DNA of 64,000 nt, taken from Helicoverpa zea (Eukaryota; Arthropoda; Insecta; Lepidoptera; Noctuidae). Shown here in pieces: positions 34,134-45,275 of the stretch; positions within the stretch are counted from its first letter, which is position 1; each line of letters starts with the position of its first letter. The position numbers were made by a program, and so were the translations under genes. The DNA is taken from positions 10,124,001-10,188,000 of the forward strand of contig NC_061468.1 of the NCBI RefSeq assembly GCF_022581195.2, in the 5' to 3' direction. The notes beneath the pieces are model-generated. The model saw only the letters and a program-made list of their open reading frames with translations, was not told where the DNA came from and did no database searches.

Positions 34134-34305
34134 TGTGTGTTGGTTTCACCCGCGACCCGTGGCAACAAATAACCGAAAAAGGAGGAACTATAGGCTTCTT
34201 TATTTATTTATCTTTTAGACTGACAAAAACTATCCTACGTCCTTCTCCCGGGTCTTAAGTACCACCTCCCCTCTAATTTTCATCTTAAATGGTTCAGCCA
34301 TACTT
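34134..34305 (-). mobile_element. Helitron-like element, second type, degraded
   Basis: GGTTTCACCCGCGACCCGTG, ACTATCCTACGTCCTTCTCC and CGGGTCTTAAGTACCACCTC are the inverse of blocks in 56350-56531. The CTAG end is not preserved. Confidence 0.65.
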
Positions 34306-34611
34306 GAAGTTTAAATCAATCTACGCGGTATTCACAATAAATACGGTTTCCCATAAAATCAGTACTGCAACATTAAAAGTCATTTCCTTAATATAGACGG
34401 ACAACTTCCCAGCATCCCGCTTCGTACCATTTGCGATGAATCTTTGTGACAAATATTATGATAATGGCTTTAGATGAATGAGTGTTTTTATTCCCGTGGG
34501 AACATCTAAATGCTGAGTTATGTTTCTATGTAGTTGCTGTATTAGTTTTAAAGTTATTATGAAGGAAAAGGAGTAAGCCTTTTGGTTTGTATTTCATCTA
34601 GCATAACTTTG
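34306..34611. other. No recognisable feature
   Basis: Nothing supported. Confidence 0.4.
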
Positions 34612-34725
34612 TATTTGACTTCGACTTTGACCTTGACTTTGACATTGACCTTGAATTTGACATTGACCTTGACCTTGACTTTGACATTGAGTTTGAGCTT
34701 GACTTTTACTTCGACATCGAAAAGT
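34612..34725. repeat. Hexanucleotide minisatellite (TTGACH)n
   Basis: About 18 successive variants of TTTGAC, CTTGAC and ATTGAC. A minus-strand frame through it gives a Gln/Ser-rich peptide that merely reflects the period of six and is not called as a gene. Confidence 0.9.
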
Positions 34726-34939
34726 AAGGATATTTAAAAGAGGAACAATAGTTAAGGCAAACTCGCGTTTAATCCGATTAAGTACATTAGGTTTTGTTTT
34801 GAAAAAGTAAAATGTGAACAAACTGGCTTTCCCATTGATCACAAACACGTTACTGCGGACCATGCAAATAAGATTTTCCGCGAAATACATCCAATACTAT
34901 AGCCTAACTATGCTTCCTTTTGGCAGCGCTAACACATTG

Positions 34940-35042
34940 TTTATTTTAATCTGTGAAGGCTCCGAAACTACTGAACCAATGTGCATTTTGTACGGGCTGG
35001 GTAATAGATCCAGCAGGGTCCGAGTGAAACCGCGGTGAAACC
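34940..35042 (+). mobile_element. Helitron-like fragment, 3' part
   Basis: GAAGGCTCCGAAACTACTGA and GAGTGAAACCGCGGTGAAAC match the 3' half of the Helitron family; the CTAG end is lost. Confidence 0.55.
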
Positions 35043-35431
35043 GTACCTACAATAAAAGATTACAAGAAGCCATACAAAGATCGGCCACAGTATAACGACA
35101 GCTTAACTTTTTCAAAGAAAGTCAATAACCTTTGATACATACTGTTACATAAATGTTCCCAACAGAAGTACGAAAAGAAAAATATACCTGTGATAACAAA
35201 ATATATTTGGGAGCTCACGATAACATGTAATTCACGTTATCCAACCAGTCAAATAATTTGTATACACCCACGCATCATTAGTTACAAAACGTAGGCTTTA
35301 AGGTTCTCTTTCGGAACAGGCGTGAAACGTGCGGCTGACGGCCAGCGACTCACCATTGGGTTTACACAGCATAGGCTGATGTCTGATGCGTCCAATGATG
35401 TCACATACCTTGGAAACGTCGCTATATATTC
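35043..35431. other. No recognisable feature
   Basis: Nothing supported. Confidence 0.4.
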
Positions 35432-35560
35432 CGTTAATAGCCGTTTTCTCGTGGTTTCTACCGCGTCCCTCGCGGTACTATTCGTACCGACTTAAAATAT
35501 AGCTTATGTTGTCTGAAAGAATTTTTTAAATCGGTTTAGTTTAGGAGCCAAAAATATTTC
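35432..35560 (-). mobile_element. Helitron-like fragment
   Basis: AATAGCCGTTTTCTCGTGGT, TTCTACCGCGTCCCTCGCGG and AAAATATAGCTTATGTTGTC match the inverted order seen at 50525. Confidence 0.7.
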
Positions 35561-35942
35561 CTCTTTATTTTAGTATAGATTATGCTCTGACTATAATATT
35601 GATACCTTACCCGCGCCCGATTGAAACAAACCGGCCGCTTGCGGCTGACGTCTTTTTCGGAATGGTACCTTAACTGCCTTGTTAGTCTTCTAGTTACACA
35701 ACACGTTGTCATTAGTCTTTTTATCGATAAATCCTTTAGGCTTACGTAGCGAGATTTAGAGTTATCTGCATCGATTCTGTTTATCGACATTTTGTCAGTG
35801 TCTTGAATAGAACTGTTCATTGGAGTAGGTCAATTTATGACTGCCTTATTGGTATTGGAAAACATTAGAGTAAGACTATCTCTTGTATTAAGTATAGCTT
35901 GGTTTATTGAACCTCAGTTATTTTCACGAAGTTACAAAATTT
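35561..35942. other. No recognisable feature
   Basis: Nothing supported. Confidence 0.4.
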
Positions 35943-35994
35943 CTGCCACGGCGGCTGTTTTCATATAAGATCCGCCAGCTGCGCAGGACATATT
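35943..35994 (-). mobile_element. SINE-B 3' end fragment
   Basis: GCCACGGCGGCTGTTTTCAT and CCAGCTGCGCAGGACATATT match 39858-39910 in the same orientation. Confidence 0.75.
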
Positions 35995-36676
35995 ATTATC
36001 GTACCCAAGGATTAAAAAAAATCGGTACTAGTTACTAGAATGCATTGTTAATGCCGATAACTCCTCAAATGAGTAAAAGAAGTCCCCAACCATTAAAAAA
36101 AATCTTAAGGTTCAAACATTCTTAAAAAATAAACCCCAAACGCCTTAAATTTCAGGTCCAACGTAAATCCATTGGTGTCAAGCGTCGTATAAAGTTTTAA
36201 TCTCCGTGTTCTCGGTCAGCACAAAGCGTATTGTCATACAAAGAAATAGTTTCGTACCGTCTCACCTTATTACACGTGCGCCGAAGCTGTAGAGATTTTA
36301 ATGGCAGAAGTGACATGGATTAGCAGGGGATCGAAGAAAAATGTTAGGAAGCGATAGTATGTATCTATGTTAATATTTGAGGGTTCCTTTGTTAGGATGT
36401 ACGCGGTAATTTTAGGAACAGCTTATCTGATTATAAATATATAATATAAATAAGTATATAATGTATATGTACATATATTTCAATGTTAGGTAGTCATAGA
36501 TAGTCACAGACGAAGGCTATAGGCTTGCTGTTGGTAATTTTAACCGTGTGTGCGAGTAAGTTCCTAAGGAATGCGGGCGAATTGTGGTAGCTTCCGCAAA
36601 TCATTTTAAATTTAAAGAAAATACATAATCATTGCCAATACTTATAAACCAGCCCCGATCTTTGTAAAACTCTAAA
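35995..36676. other. No recognisable feature
   Basis: Nothing supported. Confidence 0.4.
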
Positions 36677-36774
36677 GGATTATCCAGATAACAGGTTTGA
36701 GGAGGTCAGATAGTATTGAATAGACTGGAAGCCAATCACAAAATAGTTGTGAAAAGGCTCGGTACATGAGATGA
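36677..36774 (+). mobile_element. SINE-A tail, degraded
   Basis: GGTTTGAGGAGGTCAGATAG joins AATAGACTGGAAGCCAATCA and GAAAAGGCTCGG, with the middle of the tail lost. Confidence 0.75.
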
Positions 36775-37214
36775 TCTTAGCAAATCAGTAGGTAGGTAAA
36801 ATATTAAACTCTGAATATTGCCTTATAAATACAAAGACCAACATATCATGACGACAACGTGCAACACAGTGAACGAATTATAAGCTGGAAATACGAGGAT
36901 AATATTGCAATTTTGTGCACGCCGCTGCTACATACAGCATGATTTATTTTGCTCACAAATTATAACACCGGGACTGTTTGCTGTAGAAGGCTAGGTAGAC
37001 GATTGTTTAGGCAATGTTTTTATGCCTTTCGCTTTGCCTTCAACCCAGAATTTCTTAATAATAAATAGTTTGAAGGTTTTTCCAAGATAATGTCAAAAAA
37101 AAATATCAATCACTAGATAGAATTCGAAGTGACATCTTTTAACACCAGCATTCAAAAGTTTTTTTTTTTAAGTAATTAATATTTTCCCACCATCCTGATT
37201 GATGGAAACATACA
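36775..37214. other. No recognisable feature
   Basis: Nothing supported. Confidence 0.4.
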
Positions 37215-37280
37215 AAATATTGAGAGGTGTGGAGACAAAATGGAGAGGCCTTTGGCCAGCTGTGGGACAGTTCGGGCTAA
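37215..37280 (+). pseudogene. LINE C-terminus remnant (RTE type)
   Basis: The frame ends GEAFGQLWDSSG before a stop at 37278-37280. This parallels GEAYVHQWTSYG of the LINE copy at 25196, so it is probably the last few codons of a related polyprotein. Too short for certainty. Confidence 0.5.
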
Positions 37281-37672
37281 GAAACTAAACTATTTTTTAA
37301 GAGAAGTAAGTCCGCGTACAATAACTAGATATTTACTATTTACTTTAATGCATTTATTCAACAGCTACTCACTAAGACCACATCTAGTACCCAACACAGC
37401 AAGGTAACAAGCCTTTACTTCAATCTGGCGTAAAAATCCGCAGTCTTTCTATTCCACACACAGGGTGTTCACAGAACCCACATAAGCTTTTTAGAGTCGA
37501 GCACGTTCGAGCACGCCGCTACCTCGTGTTTGTAATAAAAAATGTTGCTTTAGATGCTTTACAGACGATCGTGCGGGCCGCAGCGGTTTACTTATTTGAA
37601 GGAACGTTTGTTCATTGAAGGTTAATTTAATATGGTAATAAACTTGGTAACATTGCACATTCATGCCTAGCC
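37281..37672. other. No recognisable feature
   Basis: Nothing supported. Confidence 0.4.
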
Positions 37673-37790
37673 TTTTTCTAACTATGTTGGATTCGGCTTC
37701 CAGTCTAACTGGATTCAGCTGAGTAGGACCGGTATTTAACAAGGAGTGACTACTTATCTGTCCTCCTTAACCCAGTTACCAGAGTAAACT
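37673..37790 (-). mobile_element. SINE-A tail fragment
   Basis: CCTTTTTCTAACTATGTTGG, GGCTTCCAGTCTAACTGGAT and AACCCAGTTACCAGAG are inverted A-tail blocks. Confidence 0.8.
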
Positions 37791-38529
37791 TATAACTTGT
37801 TGACAATAACCAACAAGAGAGAAGTCAACAAATCGTTGAATGCCTTTGTGTTTTAAATATATTTTATTTTCAAATCGGTTGGGTCTGAGATTGGAGCATT
37901 CAAGCTAACAAACAATCTCTTCAGCTGTTTAACATTGGTATAGATATCATTTTTCTATCTTCATAATAATAGTGAACATAGCCATTATACACCGCTCATA
38001 GACAATTGGAAATGCAAAAATCAAAACAGATTTGCCTGCTGAACCGCGCGTGGCTAACATTTATCTGAAGTACCCTTTACATGTCTATAAACATAGAGTT
38101 GTTACAAATACAATATGTCTGTTACCTGTTTTATAAGCATACTGAATATGGAGGTCGGAAACTTTCAAACGCAATGTAGGTATTTTTAACATAAATAAAA
38201 ACTTAGTTTTCTTTGAATAAGGATGTGAAAGAGAGCGCTATACATAATTAAACAAACTGTTTGGACATAAAGTACTTTTATTTATGATGATGTTCCGGTA
38301 TTTCTTATTTTACATAATTAACACAAATAATTGTTCCTCTACTGTACATTTTGCATGTTTCAGTCTACTTAAATACCTAAAAACAATACATAACACATAG
38401 AACAATTTCTTTCTTTTATGTATTTTTTAATATTTATTTTTTTATTTGTAAAAATTACCATATTTTATTTTTTTGTTTACTTTACAAAGTTTTCTTGTGC
38501 ACAACCATAATTTTGGAAACTCTGTCACA
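37791..38529. other. No recognisable feature
   Basis: AT-rich spacer upstream of the tRNA gene; no promoter motif beyond the internal boxes of the tRNA. Confidence 0.4.
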
Positions 38530-38601
38530 TCCGATATGGTCTAGTGGCTAGGATACCTGGCTCTCACCCAGGAGGCTCGGGTTCGATTCCCGGTATCGGA
38601 A
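38530..38601 (+). tRNA. tRNA-Glu (anticodon CTC)
   Basis: A 72-nt cloverleaf. The acceptor stem TCCGATA pairs perfectly with TATCGGA, followed by discriminator A. The D arm holds the A box (TGGTCTAGTGG), the anticodon stem CCTGG/CCAGG encloses CTCTCAC with CTC as anticodon, and the T arm CGGGTTCGATTCCCG holds the B box. There is no intron and no encoded CCA. A run of six T at 38605-38610 is a suitable Pol III terminator. Glu genes commonly begin TCCCATA; here the G at position 4 is matched by a compensating change on the 3' side, so pairing is kept. It reads GAG codons. It has a clean end and no SINE body attached, unlike the tRNA-like heads elsewhere. Confidence 0.95.
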
Positions 38602-38604
38602 ATA

Positions 38605-38610
38605 TTTTTT
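38605..38610 (+). terminator. Pol III T-run terminator of tRNA-Glu
   Basis: TTTTTT begins four bases after the discriminator base. Confidence 0.8.
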
Positions 38611-38828
38611 GTTAACATTTTTCCTATCTTTTTATTCGTGACATTCATTCCACATTTACTTTGACTTTCCTGGATTAACCAGATTTTGCAGAAGTTTTTC
38701 AGTGAACCGGTTGCCATTTTATTCCTCCTCTATCTGTCTTCAATAATCTCTTTTCATCTTCAAATGGTTATAATTCCTCCAGAATAAAAAAAACTCTTTC
38801 AAATTCTCTTCACTTTTCTGTCTTACAT

Positions 38829-38838
38829 TTTATTTATT
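38829..38838 (-). promoter_or_regulatory. Polyadenylation hexamers overlapping the protease stop codon
   Basis: On the minus strand AAATAAATAAAATG contains two AATAAA motifs; the TAA stop lies inside them. A 3' UTR starting here would be very short. Confidence 0.6.
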
Positions 38839-39756
38839 TCTACGTTTATACATTTTCATTATATTGTATTCCTCAAATGATTTCATCCTTTTTGAATTCA
38901 CAGACTCATATACAGTATCACTTATCCAATCAATGAATGGACTAATTGGTGTTATTACTGCAACATCATAGTTTGAACTGTTTGCTTTCAAAGAACACAA
39001 TGTTCTCATACTACGTGTCCACATTGAGTTGAGTCCAACAATACCTGATGCATGTATCATTGGTCCTCCCGAGTCACCAAGACAGACCCCAGAAGACTTG
39101 CTGCATCTTCTAGCAACACAAACAGCTGGTGTCATATCCATTTTCTCTTTATTGCATGGCACTATGATAACCTTTGTCATTTGTAACGACATCCCCAAAG
39201 ATGACGCATCGTCTATCAAACCATGAGTTGATACTGTATCTCCGTAACCTACTATTATAACTTCATGACCAATTAGGGTTTCAAAATCTAGGCCGCTTAT
39301 TCTGCCATAACGACCTAATGATATTGGGGATGTTCTGACCAATCCTATGTCATTAGCCAGACTTGATGTTGCAATTTTCTTTCGGAAGGCTGGGTGAATG
39401 ATGACTGCTCTAACCTCGCTGGTCGCCCAAGCTAACATTCCAACTGCACCATATCTGATTACAGGCTCTCTTGTAATATTGCCGGCGGCTTTAAAACTCT
39501 TTAAGCCCAAGCAATGGGCAGCGGTCAGTGTCCAAATAGCATGTAACACAGTGCAGGTGCAAATTTGGAAATATACAATTTCTGTTTTTAATGTTCCTGT
39601 GATGGTAACTTGATGGTCTAGTCTGGCTACGTATGGGTATTTATCTTCATCAGCATCTTGACCACCAGCTATTTTTCTTGAAATTTTGCGACCGGTGCAA
39701 ATAGTTGGGAAGAATAAAATTATGTGCAATGCAATGTAGCACGTAACTGTTTCCAT
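38830..39756 (-). CDS. Secreted S1-family serine protease, chymotrypsin-like fold, single open frame
   Basis: A 308-residue secreted endopeptidase precursor. Residues 5-21 form a hydrophobic signal peptide. A short basic propeptide ends at RK28, and IAGG (29-32) would be the new N-terminus after activation. The triad is complete: His81 in TAAHC, Asp136 in NDIGL, Ser229 in CLGDSGGP. The primary-pocket residue six before the Ser is Gly223, not the Asp of trypsins, so trypsin specificity is unlikely. The usual SWG strand reads GLN (241-243), which may alter substrate binding. Possible N-glycosylation sites are N93 and N259. A basic 28-residue tail follows the last helix (FIDWISD). The start has a good context (AAAATGG). 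There is no intron in the frame, unlike many insect S1 genes. A SINE-B fragment begins about 80 bp upstream, leaving little promoter space unless a 5' exon exists. The substrate is unknown. Confidence 0.87.
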   Translation of the reverse strand: METVTCYIALHIILFFPTICTGRKISRKIAGGQDADEDKYPYVARLDHQVTITGTLKTEIVYFQICTCTVLHAIWTLTAAHCLGLKSFKAAGNITREPVIRYGAVGMLAWATSEVRAVIIHPAFRKKIATSSLANDIGLVRTSPISLGRYGRISGLDFETLIGHEVIIVGYGDTVSTHGLIDDASSLGMSLQMTKVIIVPCNKEKMDMTPAVCVARRCSKSSGVCLGDSGGPMIHASGIVGLNSMWTRSMRTLCSLKANSSNYDVAVITPISPFIDWISDTVYESVNSKRMKSFEEYNIMKMYKRRNK

Positions 39757-39837
39757 TTTATTACTGTTTTTATTTAGATTGTTTTTTTTTTATGATTTTG
39801 AATAACCAGCTGAATTTTAGTTGTATGTTGTAACAAT

Positions 39838-40015
39838 GCCGTTGAAGGCCGATTTTGGCCACGGCGACTGTTCTCATATAAGAAGATCAGCCAGCTGCGC
39901 AGAACATATTATAGTGCACGAGCATTTACGCAAACACAGGTGTATTTCTTCACTGTCACAGTCCGATGGGACGACAATCAACGGAGATCAAGACATTTAC
40001 GTATATAGAATTACA
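39838..40015 (-). mobile_element. SINE-B, 3' half
   Basis: CACGGCGACTGTTCTCATAT, CAGCCAGCTGCGCAGAACAT, CAAACACAGGTG and TCCGATGGGACGACAATC are the inverse of the downstream part of the family. The inner blocks overlap 23586-23760 in reverse. It lies upstream of the protease in the same orientation. Confidence 0.8.
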
Positions 40016-40713
40016 TATTTACCGAATGTCAGAAATAATTCAACATTTTGATTTCATCAGACCTTCTATTCTGGTGATTATCATCGCTATTCCTGTTTAT
40101 ATAGTTTGAATCAAATAAAATTTTTCGAAGAATTTTAATTCTTATGTTTGGGAGAGACTTCGAAAACATAATAAAAGATACCGAAAGGAACAAAACCATC
40201 ACAAAATGTAGCTTACTTATCGCTTATGGAACTCCTCACAAAATACATGAAAGTCTTAGTTACGAGTGTATTATAAAACAGAGGATTAAAACTGTTAAGT
40301 TAAACTTGGAGAAACTTTAGAGGTGCTCATTTGCTCAAGTTTTGGGTTTTGCGAACTTTCCAAAACTTAAATATGAGGAAATAAATTAAGGCCTGTCTCT
40401 GCAGTCTTAATTTTACATAATCAGTCTATAGTAATCCCAGTGTTGGGATCCAAAGTTTATTTAGGAAAGTTGAATGAATATGATAATATTATTTCTGTGA
40501 TAATACTAGTGTGGGAAAATGGGGCTTTGGTATCTAGAGTTTAAAGGCCTAATTAGTTGTTTCTAGGAAATGTGACAGGATTATTTATTTCACGAACTAG
40601 TGTTGATGAACAATTAGCTCTCAGGAAATTAGGCTTATTAAGAAAATCAAGTCAATTTAAATTCTCGATGATCAAAGTCATGATCAATAAAAAACTTGCC
40701 ATGACAAGTTGTT
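40016..40713. other. No recognisable feature
   Basis: Nothing supported. Confidence 0.4.
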
Positions 40714-40955
40714 CCATGTTTTGGAAGGCACGTTAAATTGGTGGGTCCCCGTTGTCATTTGCACATCTCTGACAATTGTTACGAGTAGTCAGGTGCCAGA
40801 AAGTTTGACAACTAGTCTTACCAAGGGGTATCGGGTGGCCCGGGTAACTGTTGAGCATATAGGTGGAAGAGGTAAGATAGGCAGTCACTCCATGTAAAAC
40901 ACTGGTACTCAGCTGCACCTGATTAGACTGAAAGCCTACCCCAACATATGTAGTT
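40714..40955 (+). mobile_element. SINE-A, 3' two-thirds
   Basis: GGAAGGCACGTTAAATTG, CCAAGGGGTATCGGGT, CGGGTAACTG, AAACACTGGTACTCAGCTGC and AGCCTACCCCAACATA follow the family order; the tRNA-like head is absent. Confidence 0.85.
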
Positions 40956-42152
40956 TAGGACAAGGATCATTTTCTTACACCTACTCAGGCATAAGACAAC
41001 CTACACAGTACACAGAATTAAAATAGTTTCGTGCCAAAGACAACTCTATAAGTGATTGTATACTATTCTGCATACAATGGAACTCGGCAATGGCATAAAC
41101 TTAAGACGAGACGCTGAGGTTTCAATTAAAACTTCACAATTGTTGGAGTTCCTACCTACTTATAAACGAAAGTTTAATGTCGGAGTCTCGGTAAATGGTA
41201 ATATTTTGCAGTCAGCGGTTGAAGTAAATGATATTCGCATTTCAAATTGTAATTTATTTATTTTGTTCGTTGAGGCCATACAGGTGATTAATGGAGCTTG
41301 TAATTGAAGAATGAATGTTATGCAAAATTAGGTTGCGGAAAAAAGGTGAATTAAAAAATGTGATTTTGTACAGTTTTAGAAACTGCTAGATAAAGTTTTG
41401 AAAACTTATTTCTTGTTGTTATACTGGCGGCTATTCGTGTTTATAATGTTTTTCTTAAAAATGAATTTCAGACTGAATTAGTCTTACCACAAAAGAGTTA
41501 AACAGATGTTCAACACGTGTTCAAGAGATTCTCCGTACAACATTTTCTTAAACACATAATGAACGACTGTTCAATTTTTTCTAGACCAAATTAATGTGTT
41601 TAATCAACAGTTGTTCACTAGCCTCTATAAAAGAATCAAAACGTTAGGGTCATGGTTACAGAAAAAGCCACATCCACAATACATCAATTTCCATCGTACC
41701 TAAAACCAGGAAAATAATTCACCATTATTCTTCACAAACGTCAAACCATCGTGTAACTACCAAATCCATGAAAACAACGCCCCATAAACAAAATAAAAAG
41801 AAAATATACACCATTAATATGGCTAAATATTTTACACAAAAATATAAAATTGGACTGTCAGTTTGTATCAAAGCGGCTTTAATCAATTATAAATGTAAGC
41901 ACACTTTTTAGTTATATTTAAAAAACAAGTTCTATTTTTTTTTGTATGTTAGTCTATTTGTTCAAGGTATCTTAGATTACAAAATGTTCACTTAACGTTT
42001 AGCTGACATAAGTCAAAACACTTGAACACAATACAACGTTACATCTTAGTACAGGTACAGGTTCTATACATTGGAGAAATGAAATTGCTCTAGCGGGTTC
42101 TACGATTTCATCCTACTACCAAAACTACTTTCCGCGCACGGATAGAAATTAG
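40956..42152. other. Mostly featureless DNA
   Basis: GTCTTACCACAAAAGAGTTAA at about 41483 resembles one end of element M5, but no partner end is found. Nothing else is supported. Confidence 0.4.
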
Positions 42153-42156
42153 TATA

Positions 42157-42741
42157 CAGGGTTACTTGTAAGTAGACCGCATCCTTTCATGAGGTGATAG
42201 TATAGGTCAATACGGACAAATTTGACCATGGGATACACTGGGCAAAAGTTAACCCGTTTCAAGATAATCGAATTTCAAGATCAGTCGTCTAGGTACACGT
42301 ATAAATTGTTATTATTAGTCAAAAGTCTCGCTTTTGTGGATTTTTGTATGTTTTTGGATAGAAGATGAATCACTTCATAATAACAAACCATAAAACTGTA
42401 CAAATCACAGAGGAAGTTATAGCGAACAGCAAGTACCTTTTTAGTAGAGATTTTCTCAAAAATATTACTCTTGATTTTTTTGTGCAGAATACTTAAAAAC
42501 GTCTACATTTATCTAGCTATCCAAAAAGGCACAAAACACACACAAATCCGCAAAAACGAGACTTATAAATAATAATAAAAATTTATACGTGTACCTAGAC
42601 GACTTGTTAAGAAAAGATCTTGAAATTCGATTATCTTGAAACGGGTTAACTTTTGCCCAATGTATCCCATGGTCAAATTTGTCCGTATTGACCTATACTA
42701 TCACCTCATGAAAGGATGCGGTCTACTTACCAGTAACCCTG
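42157..42741. mobile_element. Long-terminal-inverted-repeat DNA element 'M6'
   Basis: The arms (about 42157-42361 and 42523-42741) are inverted copies, with only two mismatches in the first 115 bp. Each starts CAGGGTTAC and contains GTAGACCGCATCCTTTCATG and CCCGTTTCAAGATAATCGAA. TATA flanks both ends (42153-42156, 42742-42745), though the right flank runs into a TA microsatellite. The interior of about 160 bp is non-coding. The family is unassigned. Confidence 0.82.
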
Positions 42742-42745
42742 TATA

Positions 42746-43255
42746 TATATAGGTATATATATATATATTTTATTTCGTATGTAAATAGTATCACCAAGTG
42801 CCATCAAAATCCATTCACAGTTTTGCTTAAGAGAGGAACAAACATCCATACACAATAACTTTCTAAATGTTAAGAAGCACGATATTTTATAGCCAGTAAG
42901 CAAGCAACGCCGTATGAAGAGTCTAGCATCAAAATAAACAACCAATTTCACGGGTGGATCCGCCTAAAGACGAAATATGATCTTACTTCGCGAAGACATG
43001 TACCTGACAGGGCCAAAAGAGTAAGAAACATCGCCTAGGGACAGGGAACTTGCTTTAAATGGAACAAAAGGGTTTTATAGATATGCTAAATTATGTTTAT
43101 GAATGTACTTAGAATTTCGGTTCATTAGCGGGATAAGTGGGAGTTACATACGTTGTTCTGATATGAACTTAATACTTCGTTTCTTGTACTTAATAATATT
43201 TATGTGAGATGAAGAAGAAAAACGAAAGAAGAGAAAAACTGCAGGATTATTTAGG
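42746..43255. other. TA microsatellite then unassigned DNA
   Basis: (TA)n at 42742-42768, interrupted by GG; nothing else supported. Confidence 0.45.
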
Positions 43256-43388
43256 TATTATTCGAAAGAGTTACCGCGGCTCTGGTACATGAAGGGCTTA
43301 AGAGGGAACATGATGGGTTTTAGTCAGTAAGAGTCTGACACTCCCTCACGCTGCACCCACAGCGAGTGGGGTCATTTAATGATTTCCT
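43256..43388 (+). repeat. Dispersed repeat 'D1', copy
   Basis: CGAAAGAGTTACCGCGG, CTGGTACATGAAGGGCTTA and TTAGTCAGTAAGAGTCTGAC match 2243-2375 in order and orientation. Confidence 0.7.
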
Positions 43389-44967
43389 ATCAAAAATGAA
43401 GAGTCAATAATAGGTACTTTTGTAAAACTTATTTAAAGCTAGCTTTTTAGGCTAGCTGAAAGGACTACATACCGCACCCGGATAAAAGATGCCTATTTTA
43501 ACACGTGTAAGATCAACTGTCATGGAAAATCACGGCTTATTTTTTATTATATTGTTAGGGTAACAAAAGATTATATATTTTATTCTTATAGAGGTCTAGT
43601 CAAAGATAAACTTCTTAAGCTTCTTTTTGTATTTTTTACTCAAGCTTTGATTGGTAAATAAGTTATTTACCAGTCGCGTCATGTGATAAAACTTTAATAA
43701 AACTAAAACTAGAATCCACTAGCCGGTACATAAGACTAACAACAGAAAAGAAAACGTATCGTTATACAAAAACGAGAAACTAAGAAAGTACATAGTGCAC
43801 TGGTCAAATCACAGTTTTAGCAAGGTATATAAATACTTTCAGTATATAATATATTGGAACCGCTGTGATAGTTTAAGTAAATCGTTAAATAGACGTTAGA
43901 TTTCTTGAAATTATAAAAAAGCTAAACAAGTGACCAGGCTATCCATGAGAATATTCCTATTTATCATAAATTACCTCACGAGTCTAATTTTACAAAAAAC
44001 CTAGACCATCACAATTCCATTCCAGAACTAAAAAAACTTAGTACACAACCAACAAATATTTTTATCAAACTTCAATTTATTTTTCAGTTTTTACCTTCAC
44101 AGAAACGTTACCAAAAATAACTTTTTCACAGCCTGTATAACGGTACTTCTAAAGAAAATCTTAAAAAGGCATACAGCGTCCGATTTAAAACGTTTCCCGT
44201 GTAAGCTTTTAATAGAAGGAAAGTAGTGAGTGTTATAAGCTACTTAAAGCAAGTTGGTTTTGATTTGATTTCTTACTTATCTTAAGGGTCGTTTTCTTGG
44301 CAAAAGAAAGGTATGTTCCCAGTTGGTCCTTCGTAAATAAATTATTTATTGGAACAAGGCACTAAAGGAGGAAACTCGAGGATAACGAGAATGTAAAACA
44401 TGAATTGCCTCTTCACCAGGTGGACTGGATAGTTGTTGCCATCAAATCTCTATAATATAGGTATTATTTTGTGTCTCTGATATATTCCCAGTCATCACAT
44501 GAGCCATATGGTTTGCCTACAGGTAACAATTGAGAATCATAATTACCTTTTGACACCCGGTAAGAACATGCCACCAGACACCAGGCCCCTCTGGTAATAA
44601 ATAGGTAACAAAATTCTGTGGTACCCACAAACCATGTGGGTGCGACAGGGAATATACCAAAAGAAAATAACAAGGTCAATGCTACGAATGGCTCGAAGTG
44701 GGTTAATTGATTTATTAGGGTTTTCTGTAACTAATAGGCTGAAGGTGTACTTGATGGAATTTCGTTACCGTCGAGGTTAGTAATATAATAGGGTCAGCCT
44801 TGTCAGCCGATCCCGGTTTATTAGTCGAGCTTGCCTTGAATATAGAATTATAGAGTTCTAGTAAATCATCATTGTTATTTAAGTATAAGTAGTAAAATTC
44901 CAGACCAGTTTTTATCCAGTCAATATATAAAACAAAAGACAAACAACGAAAATGATATTATTAAGCA
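43389..44967. other. No recognisable feature
   Basis: A short Helitron-like phrase (ACCGCACCCGGATAAAAGAT, near 43470) is the only hint; no gene is seen. Confidence 0.4.
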
Positions 44968-45055
44968 GTTCCCGCGGCTTTACCCGCGACCCCTGGAAAC
45001 TTCTCATACTCAGATAAAATATAGTCTATGTCAGCCTGTGATAATGCAGTTTCTC
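44968..45055 (-). mobile_element. Helitron-like fragment
   Basis: CAGTTCCCGCGGCTTTACCC, GCGACCCCTGGAAACTTCTC and AGATAAAATATAGTCTATGT match the inverted 3' part of the family. Confidence 0.7.
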
Positions 45056-45275
45056 AACAGTGAGAGAATTTTAAAATTTTATCAATTGTTTAGGGCCTTT
45101 TAAGTTTACAATATCGATAGCAGAAACACAACATAAGCTTTAATCTACCGTACTAAAACCTAGTCTAGAATATTCCGATACCCCATTTCCCCCATTAAAA
45201 ACCCGATATGGCTTAGTACAACATTTCTCGCAAGTATATTTTAGTGTTATTCTGTGTCAGATCGATAGGACATTA

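Noticed and set aside
34594..34890. 98-codon Gln/Ser-rich frame
   Set aside because: Product of a period-six minisatellite; no start context or homology.
39029..39613. Plus-strand frames opposite the protease
   Set aside because: Antisense shadows of the S1 protease coding sequence.
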